Origin: Paguma larvata
Lineage: Eukaryota > Chordata > Mammalia > Carnivora > Viverridae
Assembly (NCBI GenBank): GCA_030068075.1
Contig: CM057825.1
Span: 83,405,123 to 83,469,122 of the forward strand
Length of the DNA stretch: 64,000 nt
Direction: 5' to 3'
Position 1 is the first letter of the stretch; every line of letters starts with the position of its first letter. Below, piece by piece: positions 22,741 to 32,570 of this stretch. The position numbers were made by a program, and so were the translations under genes. A model generated the notes under the pieces. The model did not search any database. It worked only from the letters and a program-made list of their open reading frames with translations, and had not been told where the DNA came from.

Positions 22741-24317
22741 TTTAAAGTCATTAATGTTCACCAGTTCCAGGACTTCTCCTTCTTCGGCACAGGGAAAGAT
22801 GTCTCACTCTCCATTGCAGCCGAACTGAAGCCCTGTGACTACTTCTGGCCACTGAACTGTGGGGGACTGTGACATGTGCCACTTCTGAGACAAGGTAGTT
22901 AAGGGTTGGACATTACCAGTCTCTATCTTTTTGTGCCTAGGCAAACCTGGATGACATATGATGGGGCTGTTGTGGTTATTAGATATGACTGCAGAATCTC
23001 TTACCACAAATTGAAAAATTGTATATATATATATTTTTTTTCCATTCCCTGTGTCTTAAGGGAGACCTACTTTTTGTATCTTAAGGAGCTCCTCCTACTT
23101 TTATATCTTAAGGAGCTAGTGAGGTGCACCATGTCATGGAAAGGTCCTAATTAGTGTTTATTAATGATAGTATTCATCGTATCCCTTCCTAACTCCAAGA
23201 CATGGACTTGCAAATGTGTAGTGCACATTACTGAAGTTTAAAAGAGCATCGTGCCTGCTATATTTGAAAACAGATAAGAAATTAAAGGAAAATAATCACC
23301 GACTATTCTTTGAATTCAAGTGCATTTAGATGATAGCAACCTCTATATGTAGCATGTATTCAATAGGCAAGTTTCAAATATCTCTTGGTACCAGGAGCTG
23401 GGGAAACCGGGAACTAAGACTCAGAACCAGATCTCACCAGATCCACAGCCTAACTGGAAAGGAGCTCCTGGAAACAGGTAACCAGCAGGTCAGCAGCAAC
23501 AGTGCTATGCAGAGGGCGTTATGGCTGGATGGAGAAGCAAGAGGCGATTGATTCCTAGTGATGCAGGAAACCTTCAAGAGGAGAGGTGCTGTTTAAAGGT
23601 AGTTGGGGTCAAACAGGCTATAAATTTCATTTTGAAGTTCAAACGTCTCCCTAATAAAGGTGTTTAAAATAAATGCATGCTAGCCTGACTTTGTTTACGG
23701 AATAGAACAGAGGGAATGTTTTCAAGCTATGTTTGCACAAATTTTTCCATGAAGATGAGCTTCTATTTAATTTGTCTCTACCTAGAGTTAAATAGAAGTA
23801 TTTGTACTGCTCTTTGAATTATTTGATGACTTCTCATTAGGGATTCGTAAACAGTGGTTTAATACTTTAAACACATGAGATCCAGTCCAAAATCAGATTT
23901 ATGGCAGTCTGGTAATTTAATTGAAAGCCATGCCTACAGCTCACAAAGCCAGAGGTGTGATCAAATTGCATATTGAGCAGTGGCCGGGGAAGCGATACTT
24001 ACTTGGCATGTTGCACCCTTACCATGTTTCACCAGTTAAGGTGTAGGTAGAAAAACTGCAGGTTAAAATCGCAAACATGATAGGGCATAAAGTACATGAA
24101 ACCTGCTATTCGACATGCATTTTATCTCCAGGTATCTCTTGAATAAAACTTTTGTCAACTGAACTGAGAATTAACAACTGCCCCCCCCCAAATCTATAGT
24201 TTATATATTGTGTGAAACACAAAAACTCAATAGGTAGAAAGTGAAATTTCCTCAGTATATACAAGTTTAATGTATACAAGCAATAACTAAACAACTCTGT
24301 GTCCACTTTGTGGGACT
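22741..24317. other. Mostly unique sequence; possible LTR-like patch
   Basis: Around 22820-22930 the text 'TACTTCTGGCCACTGAACTG' ... 'GACATGTGCCACTTCTGAGA' resembles a sequence found in some old mammalian LTR-type repeats, but I cannot name a family. The rest (23170-24317) shows nothing recognisable apart from a small tandem repeat and a C-run at 24181-24189. No gene is supported. Confidence 0.4.
23051..23119 (+). repeat. Short tandem repeat, period about 25-27, 2.6 copies
   Basis: Units start at 23051, 23076 and 23103. Each begins with a TATCTTAAGG-type core (GTGTCTTAAGGGAG, GTATCTTAAGGAG, ATATCTTAAGGAG) followed by a CCTAC-TTTTT region. The third unit is partial. Confidence 0.75.
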
Positions 24318-24318
24318 C

Positions 24319-24562
24319 TTTATTATGGGGTAGTTCTCGCCTAGGTGGCTCGTCGGTTAAGCGTCCCACTTTGGCTCAGGTCACGATCTCACAGATCTTG
24401 AGTTCGAGCCCCAGGTTGGGCTCTGTGCTGACAGCTCAGAGCCTGGAGCCTGCTTCGGATTCTGCGTCTCCCTCTGTCTCTGCCCCTCCTCTGCTCATGC
24501 TCTGTCTCTCTCTGTCTCAAAACCAAATAAACATTGAAAAAAATTTTATATGGGGTATTTCT
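24319..24562 (+). mobile_element. SINEC, plus strand, with target-site duplication
   Basis: The element occupies about 24338-24544. It lacks the first few G bases of the head and has CTAGGTGGCTCGTCGG as A-box region, a good B box (GAGTTCGAGCCCC) and a full felid-type body. The flanks TTTATTATGGGGTAGTTCT (24319-24337) and TTTATATGGGGTATTTCT (24545-24562) match apart from one base change and a one-base indel. Confidence 0.92.
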
Positions 24563-24839
24563 TAATCATATACACATAGATATTACCACCTCATGTGATC
24601 ATCTATATGAACATTTTCCAACCTCATTGCAGGGACTAGCAAATCAATAATTTTCTGCTCTCCCACACTCCTATTTGGTCACCCTGATGTTACAGCTCAC
24701 TTCTTTATTCTTTCTCTACATTCTCAGGATCTTTGGCAGAAAATATGAATGTTAGCTGGCCAGACATTTAATCTGGATTGTGATTTATAGGTTTCAAAAA
24801 CAGTATCTGACTTTTATTGTCTCCTCTCAGAAAATGTTC

Positions 24840-25051
24840 AAGTCTTTCTTCAGATTTTAAAAATATCTATATCCTTAAAAATATATTTGTATCCTTAACC
24901 TAGTAGTTTTACTTTTTGAGAGCCATCCTAAAATATACATATATATGTGTGTATATGTATATAGATATACAAATATATGTGTGTATATATATGTGTGTGT
25001 ATATATACGTGTGTGTATATATAAGTGTGTGTATATATATATGTGTGTGTG

Positions 25052-25091
<40 letters not shown>

Positions 25092-25420
25092 TGCGGGATG
25101 TTCAAAACTAGATTTGCAACATGATGGGATTATAGAATAGAATATCATGCAGCTGTTAAAAATCATGTTGAAGACTGCTAAATGATCAAGGAAATATTCA
25201 CCGTATATTATAAAATATCGAAACTAGACCAGATTACAAAATGTTACATATAGTAGATCCCGATCATATTAATAAATACATGCACGGAGAAGACCAAAGA
25301 ATGTGTTTCAAAATGTTAAGAGTTGCTATTTCTGGTGAGTAAACTTTTTTCATTTTCTTACTCACTTGTTCCCAAATTTCCTAACATTTCCTCAGTCAAC
25401 ATATAATTACAAATATAAAA
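24840..25420 (+). mobile_element. Probable old LINE 3' region around a microsatellite
   Basis: Right of the microsatellite, 'AATATCATGCAGCTGTTAAAAATCATGTTG' near 25141, 'AAATATTCACCGTATATTA' near 25191, and 'TGTTAAGAGTTGCTATTTCTGGTGAGT' near 25314 follow the order of an old L1-type 3' end. 24890-24930 would be its upstream part. The family is uncertain. Confidence 0.45.
24936..25090 (+). repeat. Compound TA/TG/GA microsatellite, about 155 bp
   Basis: Interleaved TATA and TGTG blocks in several imperfect higher-order units are followed by a TA run (25049-25067) and a pure GA run (25068-25089). Alternating purine-pyrimidine DNA of this type can adopt cruciform or Z-form structures (established for such repeats). 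The tyrosine/isoleucine-rich frames here are artefacts. Confidence 0.92.
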
Positions 25421-27755
25421 TATATACACATAGGCAGAGGTCTGCACCTTTTTCCAGGGTTTAGTACGTAAAGCCACTAAATGCAATCGCTTCTTAAGTA
25501 GAAGGAAACTACATCCAATGACCCTCGATCCCTATTTAATATTGAAAGGAAATTATTTGGAAAAACTTAAGGTCTCCTCTAGGTCAGAAAAATAAGTATT
25601 ACTCAGAATCCTGACACTAACAGTAAAATGTGTGTGTCTCACAACAAGGCAGGCAAATGCTGACACTCCAGCTGTAAAGGCCATGTCAGCTCCTGTTGCC
25701 TCAGATCCTCTTTGAGCTTGCTGTTCTAGTCAAATTTAACTCAGCTTTATGAAAACATTAAATAGGAGCTCTAACATTTCCCATACCATTTGGCTAGGCT
25801 GGACCAGGACAGGTAAGGACATGGAGCCTCACCAAGACAGTCAACCCCTGAAATTAGAAGACAGGAGCCTGACTGCCCTTACAAACGACAGGCCCTTTCT
25901 AGATCTGAAGCTGTTGAGTTCACTGGTTTCCAGACTTTCACATTTTATAGGCCTATTCGAAACAAAAATTAAGATAACTGCATAGTTAAAAACTGTCTTT
26001 TGCTACCTCTATTCTCATCATAATTTTATAAAAGAAAGCACATGTTCATGTGAAAAAATTAGAAGGGCATGATCCCAAAATAAAATACTAGGCTTCTCGA
26101 GAAAAATCATTTTAGTTACATTGCCATGTATGTGTAACACCATCCCCTGAAAATGTTATCCCCAAATGGGGGTGATCCTTGGACTGGTATGTAGGAGTTC
26201 TTGAACCAGCTAATACCTAGTGATTTCTCTGAGAGGCGAAATTTCCCTCAGAGGCTAAGGTGGTTTCATTCTTGAACTGAGGAATTTACCATTAAGCCAA
26301 AGCACAGAGATTTATTTGTTCACTCAGGATTGATATGCTCCAGAGAACAGTCAAGGAATTGCCTTTTTGATAATCCATTTTAAATCTTTTCAGGAGGGTA
26401 AAAGGAGCATCAGAGATCTACCTCATCTAAGAACATTACATCCGTCTTTATGAATTCTGGGTGTTTAGAATGTTCAAAGTAGAATCTGTTTCATAGTGAA
26501 CTCAAATTCTTAGGCACCATTGTCCTTCCAGTCTTGCTGGAATCCTCTAGAAGAGATTAGAGCCAAAACCAAGATATACGTATTGTCCCAGGACACATGA
26601 AAACCCAAGGGACATGAAGCACGTTTACCCGGAGGAGTGGTACAGATATATTTTACCTCCACATGGCACAGAGGAACCAATGACCAGAAAAGATAAAAGT
26701 TGCAGTTCTAACTCTCACTTCTACATCAGCAAAATCTGCTCATCTGGGACAGAGGAGATCTTTTTTCCTGATTGTCCTCATTATTTCCAAAGCCACCCAG
26801 ATCATCCGAGAATCTTTTCTAACCAAATCCTGACGCGCTTTTCCTAGTGTGTACATGATGGAAATACAAACTGATCACTCGCTTTTGTTTGTTTCAGAAT
26901 CATTATGTAGTAGTTTAAAGCCAATGAAAGTTTTAATAAGAACACAGGAGCGAAATAAAGGTAAAGGAAAAGGAGATTCCCAGCAGATGGTTGTTTTCAG
27001 CTAATAAGCTTTAGGTAGTACTTAGACAAAGGTCAACATTTATAATCATATTTTCTTCATAGTTTCTTAATCCAAATTCAAAGGTAGTGGTTTCTTTTAT
27101 GAATATTTTATCAGATCAGTATAAATGCAACATTTTATTTGGATTACACCACTCAGAGAAAGGGGGAAATAGAGAAAGGCCAATAAATCTTGAAGAGTTA
27201 ATTATTTATACAGGGAATATTTACTTTGTATGTTGTGACTTGTTTTATTGGTATACTGCAGTTCAATTTAGATTAAGAAGCAGAAAGATTATTGTTTCCC
27301 AACAGAGACGTATCATAAATAAATACAGCAGAGAATTTTTTTGTATTTGTGCCAAACCATCCACAGATAATCAAAATAAAAGGAAAATTACATTCCTAAA
27401 ATTCCTCAAGTGTAAACTCTTGAAATGGCATTTAGCTACACTTAGCACCAAAAGTTTAGTGGTGGAGCTAATCGGATCAGGACCTTTATCTAGAGGTGAT
27501 GCCAATTGGAGGGCTAGCGTCCTATTCATCCCATTTTTGCTAAAATGTTTACTGGCTTTCTGGTCGATGTTAGTTTACCAAGAAAACTGTTCCAAATACA
27601 TCATCATTCTGTGGACAAGACTATGCGCTCACACAATATGACACTTTGGTTACCAGAAGGGTCTGGTCATAATCTGAACAACACATCTTTAATCATTACT
27701 TGTAATACTGAAGTTAAAATCTCTGCTAACAGAAAATAAAATAATAATAAGAGAA
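25421..27755. other. Unique sequence containing the longest open frame of the window
   Basis: No repeat family was recognised. The 184-codon frame at 27087-27641 is the longest non-repeat frame here. Its product is rich in I, L, K and C, with no signal peptide, repeat or motif I recognise, and it starts in AT-rich DNA without a promoter or splice context that I can identify. I treat it as a chance frame. Confidence 0.5.
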
Positions 27756-27819
27756 TACTTTAGAGCAAAGTTTCATTCCCTTGCATAAAGTAGGTACTCA
27801 AAAAACATTTATTGAATTA
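27756..27819 (+). mobile_element. LINE-2 3' terminus fragment
   Basis: 'TTGCATAAAGTAGGTACTCAAAAAACATTTATTGAAT' at 27781-27817 is a clear diverged L2 terminus. It runs directly into a GATG microsatellite, which probably grew from the L2 terminal TGAATGAATGA repeat. Confidence 0.7.
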
Positions 27820-27886
27820 GATGGATGGGTGGATGGACAGATGGGTAGATAGATGGATGGATGGATGGATGGATGGATGGATAGGT
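27820..27886 (+). repeat. (GATG)n / GATA microsatellite at an L2 end
   Basis: Interrupted units (GGGT, GACA, GATA) are followed by eight or so clean GATG units at about 27852-27882. It sits at the L2 3' end, where tandem TGAA-type units are native. Confidence 0.92.
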
Positions 27887-28089
27887 GATTGCAGGAACAA
27901 TTATGAAGCCTAATCACTACAAATGTCAATCCCCCAGCCTTTGGAGATGTCCCAACCAATGCAGTTCTGGGACAATTTGTCTTGACCCCAAGAAAAGCTA
28001 CAAGATTATGAAAGTTATAAAACAACCTTGGTGATAAGAATGTCCCATATTCAGGAGTTCTCTAGGATAGAAATAAATTTAGTTAGTTT

Positions 28090-28566
28090 AAAATCAAATT
28101 TGGGGGTGCCTGGGTGGCACCGTCGGTTAAGCGTCTGACTTCAGCTCAGGTCATGATCTCACGGTTTGTGGGTTCGAGCCCCGTGTCCGGCTCTGTGCTT
28201 CGATTCTGTGTCTCCCTCTTTCTCTGCCCCTCCCCTGCTCTTATTCTGTCTCTTTCTCAAAAATAAATATACATTTAAAAAAATTAAAAACAGGGGCACC
28301 TGGGTGGCTCAGTCGGTTGAGCGGCCGACTTCGGCTCAGGTCATGATCTCGCGGTCTGTGAGTTCGAGCCCCGCGTCAGGCTCTGTGCTGACAGCTCAGA
28401 GCCTGGAGCCTGCTTTGGATTCTGTGTCTCCCTCTCTCTGCCTTTCCCCCGCTCACACTCTGTCTCTATGTCTCTCAGAAATAAATAAACGTTAAAAAAT
28501 GTTTTTAAATAAAAAAATAAAAATTAAAAAAATTAAAAACAAAATAAATCAAATAAAATAAAATTT
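28090..28566 (+). mobile_element. Outer SINEC of a nested pair, internally deleted
   Basis: The outer element spans 28102-28292, resumes after the inner SINE at about 28542 and ends at 28554. The outer target-site duplication is AAAATCAAATTT (28090-28101) and AAAATAAAATTT (28555-28566), one mismatch. The body lacks about 25-30 bases: 'GGCTCTGTGCTT' (28190-28201) runs directly into 'CGATTCTGTGTCTCCC', skipping the usual CAGCTCAGAGCCTGGAGCC part. It must predate the inner element, which lies in its A-rich tail. Confidence 0.9.
28275..28541 (+). mobile_element. Inner SINEC inserted in the tail of another SINEC, perfect 18-bp duplication
   Basis: The element occupies 28293-28523. A box TGGCTCAGTCGG is at 28305-28316 and B box AGTTCGAGCC at 28361-28370. 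The perfect direct repeat TTAAAAAAATTAAAAACA lies at 28275-28292 and 28524-28541. The body is complete and close to the felid pattern, which marks it as one of the younger copies here. Confidence 0.96.
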
Positions 28567-28699
28567 GACCTCTAAACCCACCAGAGTTTACTCTGTCCTT
28601 GGGTCTTCCCTGAAATACGTTCAGCTATGAATATACCTAGGAAAGTTTTCCCCCATTATTTGCAGACCTCAGTTTATCTCTTAATTTCCCTCCAGATTT
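28567..28699. other. Short unique spacer
   Basis: No feature was recognised between the nested SINEs and the next MIR. Confidence 0.4.
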
Positions 28700-29130
28700 A
28701 TAAGAACATCTACCATTTATTGATCCCTAAAAATGTACCAACCACTATGGAATGGACTTCAGATACATGAACTCATTTGATGCCAATAAACAGCTATACA
28801 TACATGGACTAATTCAACATGGATTCATTTATTAAGTGCCTGCTCTGTATGAAACAATGTTCCAAGAACTTAGAAGTTATTCAGTGACAAAAACAGACAA
28901 AAATCTCTGCTCTCATAGCACTGACATTTCAGTCCCGTGAGAAAGGGGGTAAACAATAAGGCTGTTTGTTTTGTTATAATCGTCCTTACTTTGAAGATGT
29001 AGTAACTAATGTTCAGAGAATTAAATAACTCCAAAGAAGACATTGACAGTAAATGACAGATTTGAGGATTCAAACTGGGACCTTAGCCCCAAAGCCTGTG
29101 TTTATAATAGACCACAGATTTAGGTCATGC
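28700..29130 (-). mobile_element. MIR (minus) interrupted by a LINE-2 fragment (minus)
   Basis: 28700-28790 gives the antisense 3' half of MIR ('CTACCATTTATTGATCC' ... 'ACATGAACTCATTTGATGCC'). 28800-28970 reads as antisense L2 ('TCATTTATTAAGTGCCTGCTCTG', 'AAATCTCTGCTCTCATAGCACTGACATT'). 28975-29130 resumes antisense MIR ('ATGTAGTAACTAATGTTCAGAGAATTAAATAACT', 'GGATTCAAACTGGGACC', 'AAGCCTGTG'). The order is what insertion of L2 into a MIR would leave. Confidence 0.65.
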
Positions 29131-29720
29131 TGCCTCCACTCCAAGAACTGAGCTAGCATGGCGCCAAGTACTTGCAGTTCAAAGTACACTGTCCAAGGTA
29201 TGGTGGAGTTTAACCAGCTACGTGGCAGACATTGTCAGATGCCAGTCATCTTCACAGCTGCTGAATAAAGCCAAACTTGTCTGTCTCTCCATCTGTGATC
29301 CATAACATTCAAAGAAGATCAAAGGCAGCCTGGCAAGCTTCCTGTCGTGGTACTTAATGCAGTTCCAGTCCAACCCCTTCCAGGCATAAGATCGGATTGG
29401 GTTATACTTCCTCCTCCCCTTCTGTTATACAGGGACGTGTGACTAGTTCTGCCCAATGTGTTGTGAATATAAGTGAATGTGCCATAGGATGGAATATTTA
29501 ATTTCTAAATCACTACCTCTCAGAACTATATCTTTCCTCTCACATTAAGCCTAGAAATGTTCAGGATGGTGGCTAGTCCATCAGCGTGGAACACGGAGTA
29601 ATCATGGTAAGCAGAAACCCTCTGATATGTAATGGACAAGGAGCATGAGTGAGTATAAACCTTTGTTATTTAAGCCAATGGAACTTTGAATATTTTTGTT
29701 ACACAGCACAACCTTGCTGA
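29131..29720. mobile_element. Possible LTR-type repeat remnant, family unresolved
   Basis: 'GGGACGTGTGACTAGTTCTGCCCAATG' at 29431-29457, 'AAGTGAATGTGCCATAGGATGG' near 29471 and 'AAACCTTTGTTATTTAAGCCAATGGAACTTTGAATATTTTTGTTACACAGCACAACC' at about 29657-29713 resemble an old mammalian LTR-like repeat that ends in a TTGTTACA-GCA motif. I cannot name it with certainty. No viral reading frame is present. Confidence 0.4.
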
Positions 29721-31679
29721 TCCTTCTTTCAGTTGGACACAGGCAATTCCTAAATCTTTTCCTCTTAATCATAATGATGTAGCAGTAAAGGTAAATTGAG
29801 TAAAAGTGAGTATCTCACAGTCTAGAGATCAACCATATGATGCCCAGTAGAAAGTGAAGAGAAAATACATACAAAGAATTTTGAAGGAAAAGAAAAATGT
29901 TATGAGAAAAATATCTTTAAAACACTAATAAGCAATGAAAAATGAATGCAAAAAAAAAAGAGAGATTCTTATCTCTCTACTCAAGCCCAGGAGTTATCAC
30001 CATGTATAATCTCACTATTAAAACAAAAAATAATAAAGTTGAATGTTCAGTTCCTTGATGCATTTATTTCTTTATATTTTTCTCATTGGCTGAGCCCTTC
30101 CTCGATTAAAAACACTCTGGGAAGATTACATATAAGTGCCTGCTGTGTTCCTGAGTCTCAAAATCTTGAATAAAATTGGAAAAAAAAATCGATATGACTT
30201 CTTCAACACACAGAGCCAGAGAGGAAAGCCCCCAAGAACCAAGACACCACCTGCATTTACATCTTCCAAATGAAAAGTGAAAAAGGAACAAATGTGGTCT
30301 CATTACTTTCCATCAAGGGCAAGATTCTTACCACAATCTGCCTATTGCACCAGATTATCAAACACAGAATCACATTGTACCTTCTGGAAAATACAGAATA
30401 TATATGTAGAATGGAGCCAAAAGATCTCCACATAGGTAACCCTCACCTTGAACGACTCCGTTGTTACAGAAGAAAACCTGTATCGTGAAAAGAGGGAAAT
30501 TGAACAACAGGGACAAAAGAAACTATCTGTATTAAAGTTTCCTAAGCCAAAATTATTCTTACAATTTGTTTTAATTTACCTTTCTTGAACTTCTTAATTC
30601 TCATCTTTTTAAATGTAAGTTGCATCTACATCTGTGTCAAAGTTTAGCCTTTGGATATAAGAAGTCGGTTTCTGGAGGAGTTGTATTAATACCTATTTTA
30701 TGATACTGGGTTCAAACACTTCCATTACTCTAAATAGAAAAGAGGAAGATTGTATAATAGACCCCGTTTTATGAAAAACTAGGTCTGCGACCATAGATCA
30801 GAATAATTGAAAGTCCCTAAAAGCTGGTATTTCCACACCCATGGGAAAACTATTCTATGTATATCAACAAGCCACAGGTGTCATCCACATCCTTAAACTG
30901 TCGTTATGATGTTATGATGTTGACAGTGAATGCTTGCAGCATCAACCATCAAATACTGACTGATGTTAGCTGGCCAAAAGGGAGAGATTGGGCTAATTTG
31001 TGGAATTATAGGAAACTTTAAATTCAACCAGATCTGTTCCCAGGACCGACGGTCCACTTAAATTGATGTTTTTCTGGACACATTCCTCAGATAAAAGGTC
31101 CAAAGTAGATAGGGCCAATTATACAAGTCATACTTCCTTATGCATTTTTCCAATTAGAGAAAAAGCAAGACTTCGGCGAATGTATCAACCAAAGAATATT
31201 CAAAGATATACCTCATAGACTTTAAGTGCCCATAAAGCTGACTACTCCATAAAAACAATCCATGTACTTGGAATTGTTAAATATCACCTTCTTGGATGCA
31301 TAATGTAATACTTATGTCATGTTTTGCAGATAGTTCTTGGCTACAATAAAAGATCAATCAGACATTTCTCTCCACAAATTAATATCAACACTTAGTTTGG
31401 TTCAATTGGACAGAATATTAATCTGATGAAATTTGTGTATCCTCTAGTTATATGGCCTGGTTGCATTCACTTTTTGTAGCACTGCCACGCAACATACTCC
31501 TGATCTTAGCTAGTTCTCTACATCCTTTCTATAATATTCCCAGTGCCAATGTAGTAAGTGACTCATCATATACAATTAATATATATCTGTTATATGATTC
31601 AGTGTTTTTTAGAATTATATGCTACATGTTATAGAGGGACCAATAGGAAAAAGAAGATAAAGGGACATGTTCCCTGTAC
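29721..31679. other. Unique, AT-rich sequence
   Basis: No repeat family or coding signal was recognised. Short frames of 60-75 codons occur on both strands without domains. Confidence 0.45.
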
Positions 31680-31855
31680 ACCTACGATGTGGGAGGCTCT
31701 TTGAACACTTTATATGTTATCTCACTTGACATGATCCTGTGGACATTATGAGGAAACCAAGGCTCAGAGCATTTAGTAACCTGAGCAGAGTTGTCAACTT
31801 ATTCAATGACAGATGCTGCCTTAAACTCAGGTCTACCTGACTCCAAAAGTCCATG
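31680..31855 (-). mobile_element. MIR SINE remnant, minus strand
   Basis: Antisense MIR blocks are in order: 'ACACCTACGATGTGGGAGGCTC', 'ACTTTATATGTTATCTCACTTGAC', 'TGAGGAAACCAAGGCTCAGAG' near 31750, and 'AAACTCAGGTCTACCTGACTCCAAAAGTCC' near 31824. Confidence 0.8.
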
Positions 31856-31859
31856 CGCT

Positions 31860-32130
31860 TCCCAACGTACTACAGAGCTTAATCTCGCGTCTCCCTACAC
31901 AACCAAACCCATTTTCCCATTTCCAAACCCTTGGCTATTGTCCGCCAACAGTGGGTCATGGCAACAGGCACATTTGTACTACACACACTTTCACATCAGG
32001 TTTTTCCCCCTAACTGGATGTCCTCCTTCCTCCCTAACCATGCAAACATTACTCTCCCTTCAAAAGTCATTTTCTACATGAAGTCTCACTTCCCCACTGG
32101 CCCAATTCTCTCTCAATGTGAATTGCACAA
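31860..32130 (+). mobile_element. Probable LINE-2 fragment
   Basis: It is pyrimidine-rich with 'GGATGTCCTCCTTCCTCCCTAACC' near 32017 and 'CTCCCTTCAAAAGTCATTTTCTACATGAAGTCTCACTTCCCC' near 32052, matching the L2 pattern 'CTTCAAG...CTCC...GAAGCCTTCCC'. It follows the MIR directly. The frames of 96 and 74 codons here are not credible genes. Confidence 0.55.
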
Positions 32131-32399
32131 TTTAGCTTCTGTGAGCAAAAGTTAGTTTTGGGTATGTCCTTTCTTGAACTGTTTTCTAAGTAGATGATTA
32201 TTTCAATCCCAGTCACATTAGAAGTTCCTGTATTTTAGGTTTAGTTTTTTTTATTTTTTTTCTCCAATCTTTCTCCTCAGTGCTGATATGTCATGGTATA
32301 GTACAAATGCTTCACAGCTATTGAAAATGCCAAATCTACGTCTCCATCTTCAAGAATGATATCATTTGATTGTTTTTATAATAAATGAAGAGGCAATGT
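32131..32399. other. Unclassified sequence
   Basis: May hold the end of the preceding L2 (near 32210-32240). Nothing else was recognised. Confidence 0.35.
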
Positions 32400-32570
32400 C
32401 ATCTTCAAAAATTATAGTGAATTGAGAGGAGACTTCAGTTGATGTTCTATGCAATAAACTGGTTGTGCCATTGGGGACAAGTAATCTAACTTCAGTACAT
32501 CTGAGTTTCTTCATCTGTAAAAGAAAGGATTAAGGCTAGATGTTACCTAAATAGAATGCTTATTCTTGTA
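32400..32570 (+). mobile_element. MIR SINE remnant
   Basis: 'GCCATTGGGGACAAGTAATCTAACTTCAGTACATCTGAGTTTCTTCATCTGTAAAA' at about 32467-32522 is the central MIR region, followed by a diverged 'GATGTTACCTAAATAG' block. Confidence 0.72.

Noticed and set aside
24875..25166. Tyr/Ile/Thr/His-rich frames on both strands
   Set aside because: They are translations of the TA/TG/GA microsatellite.
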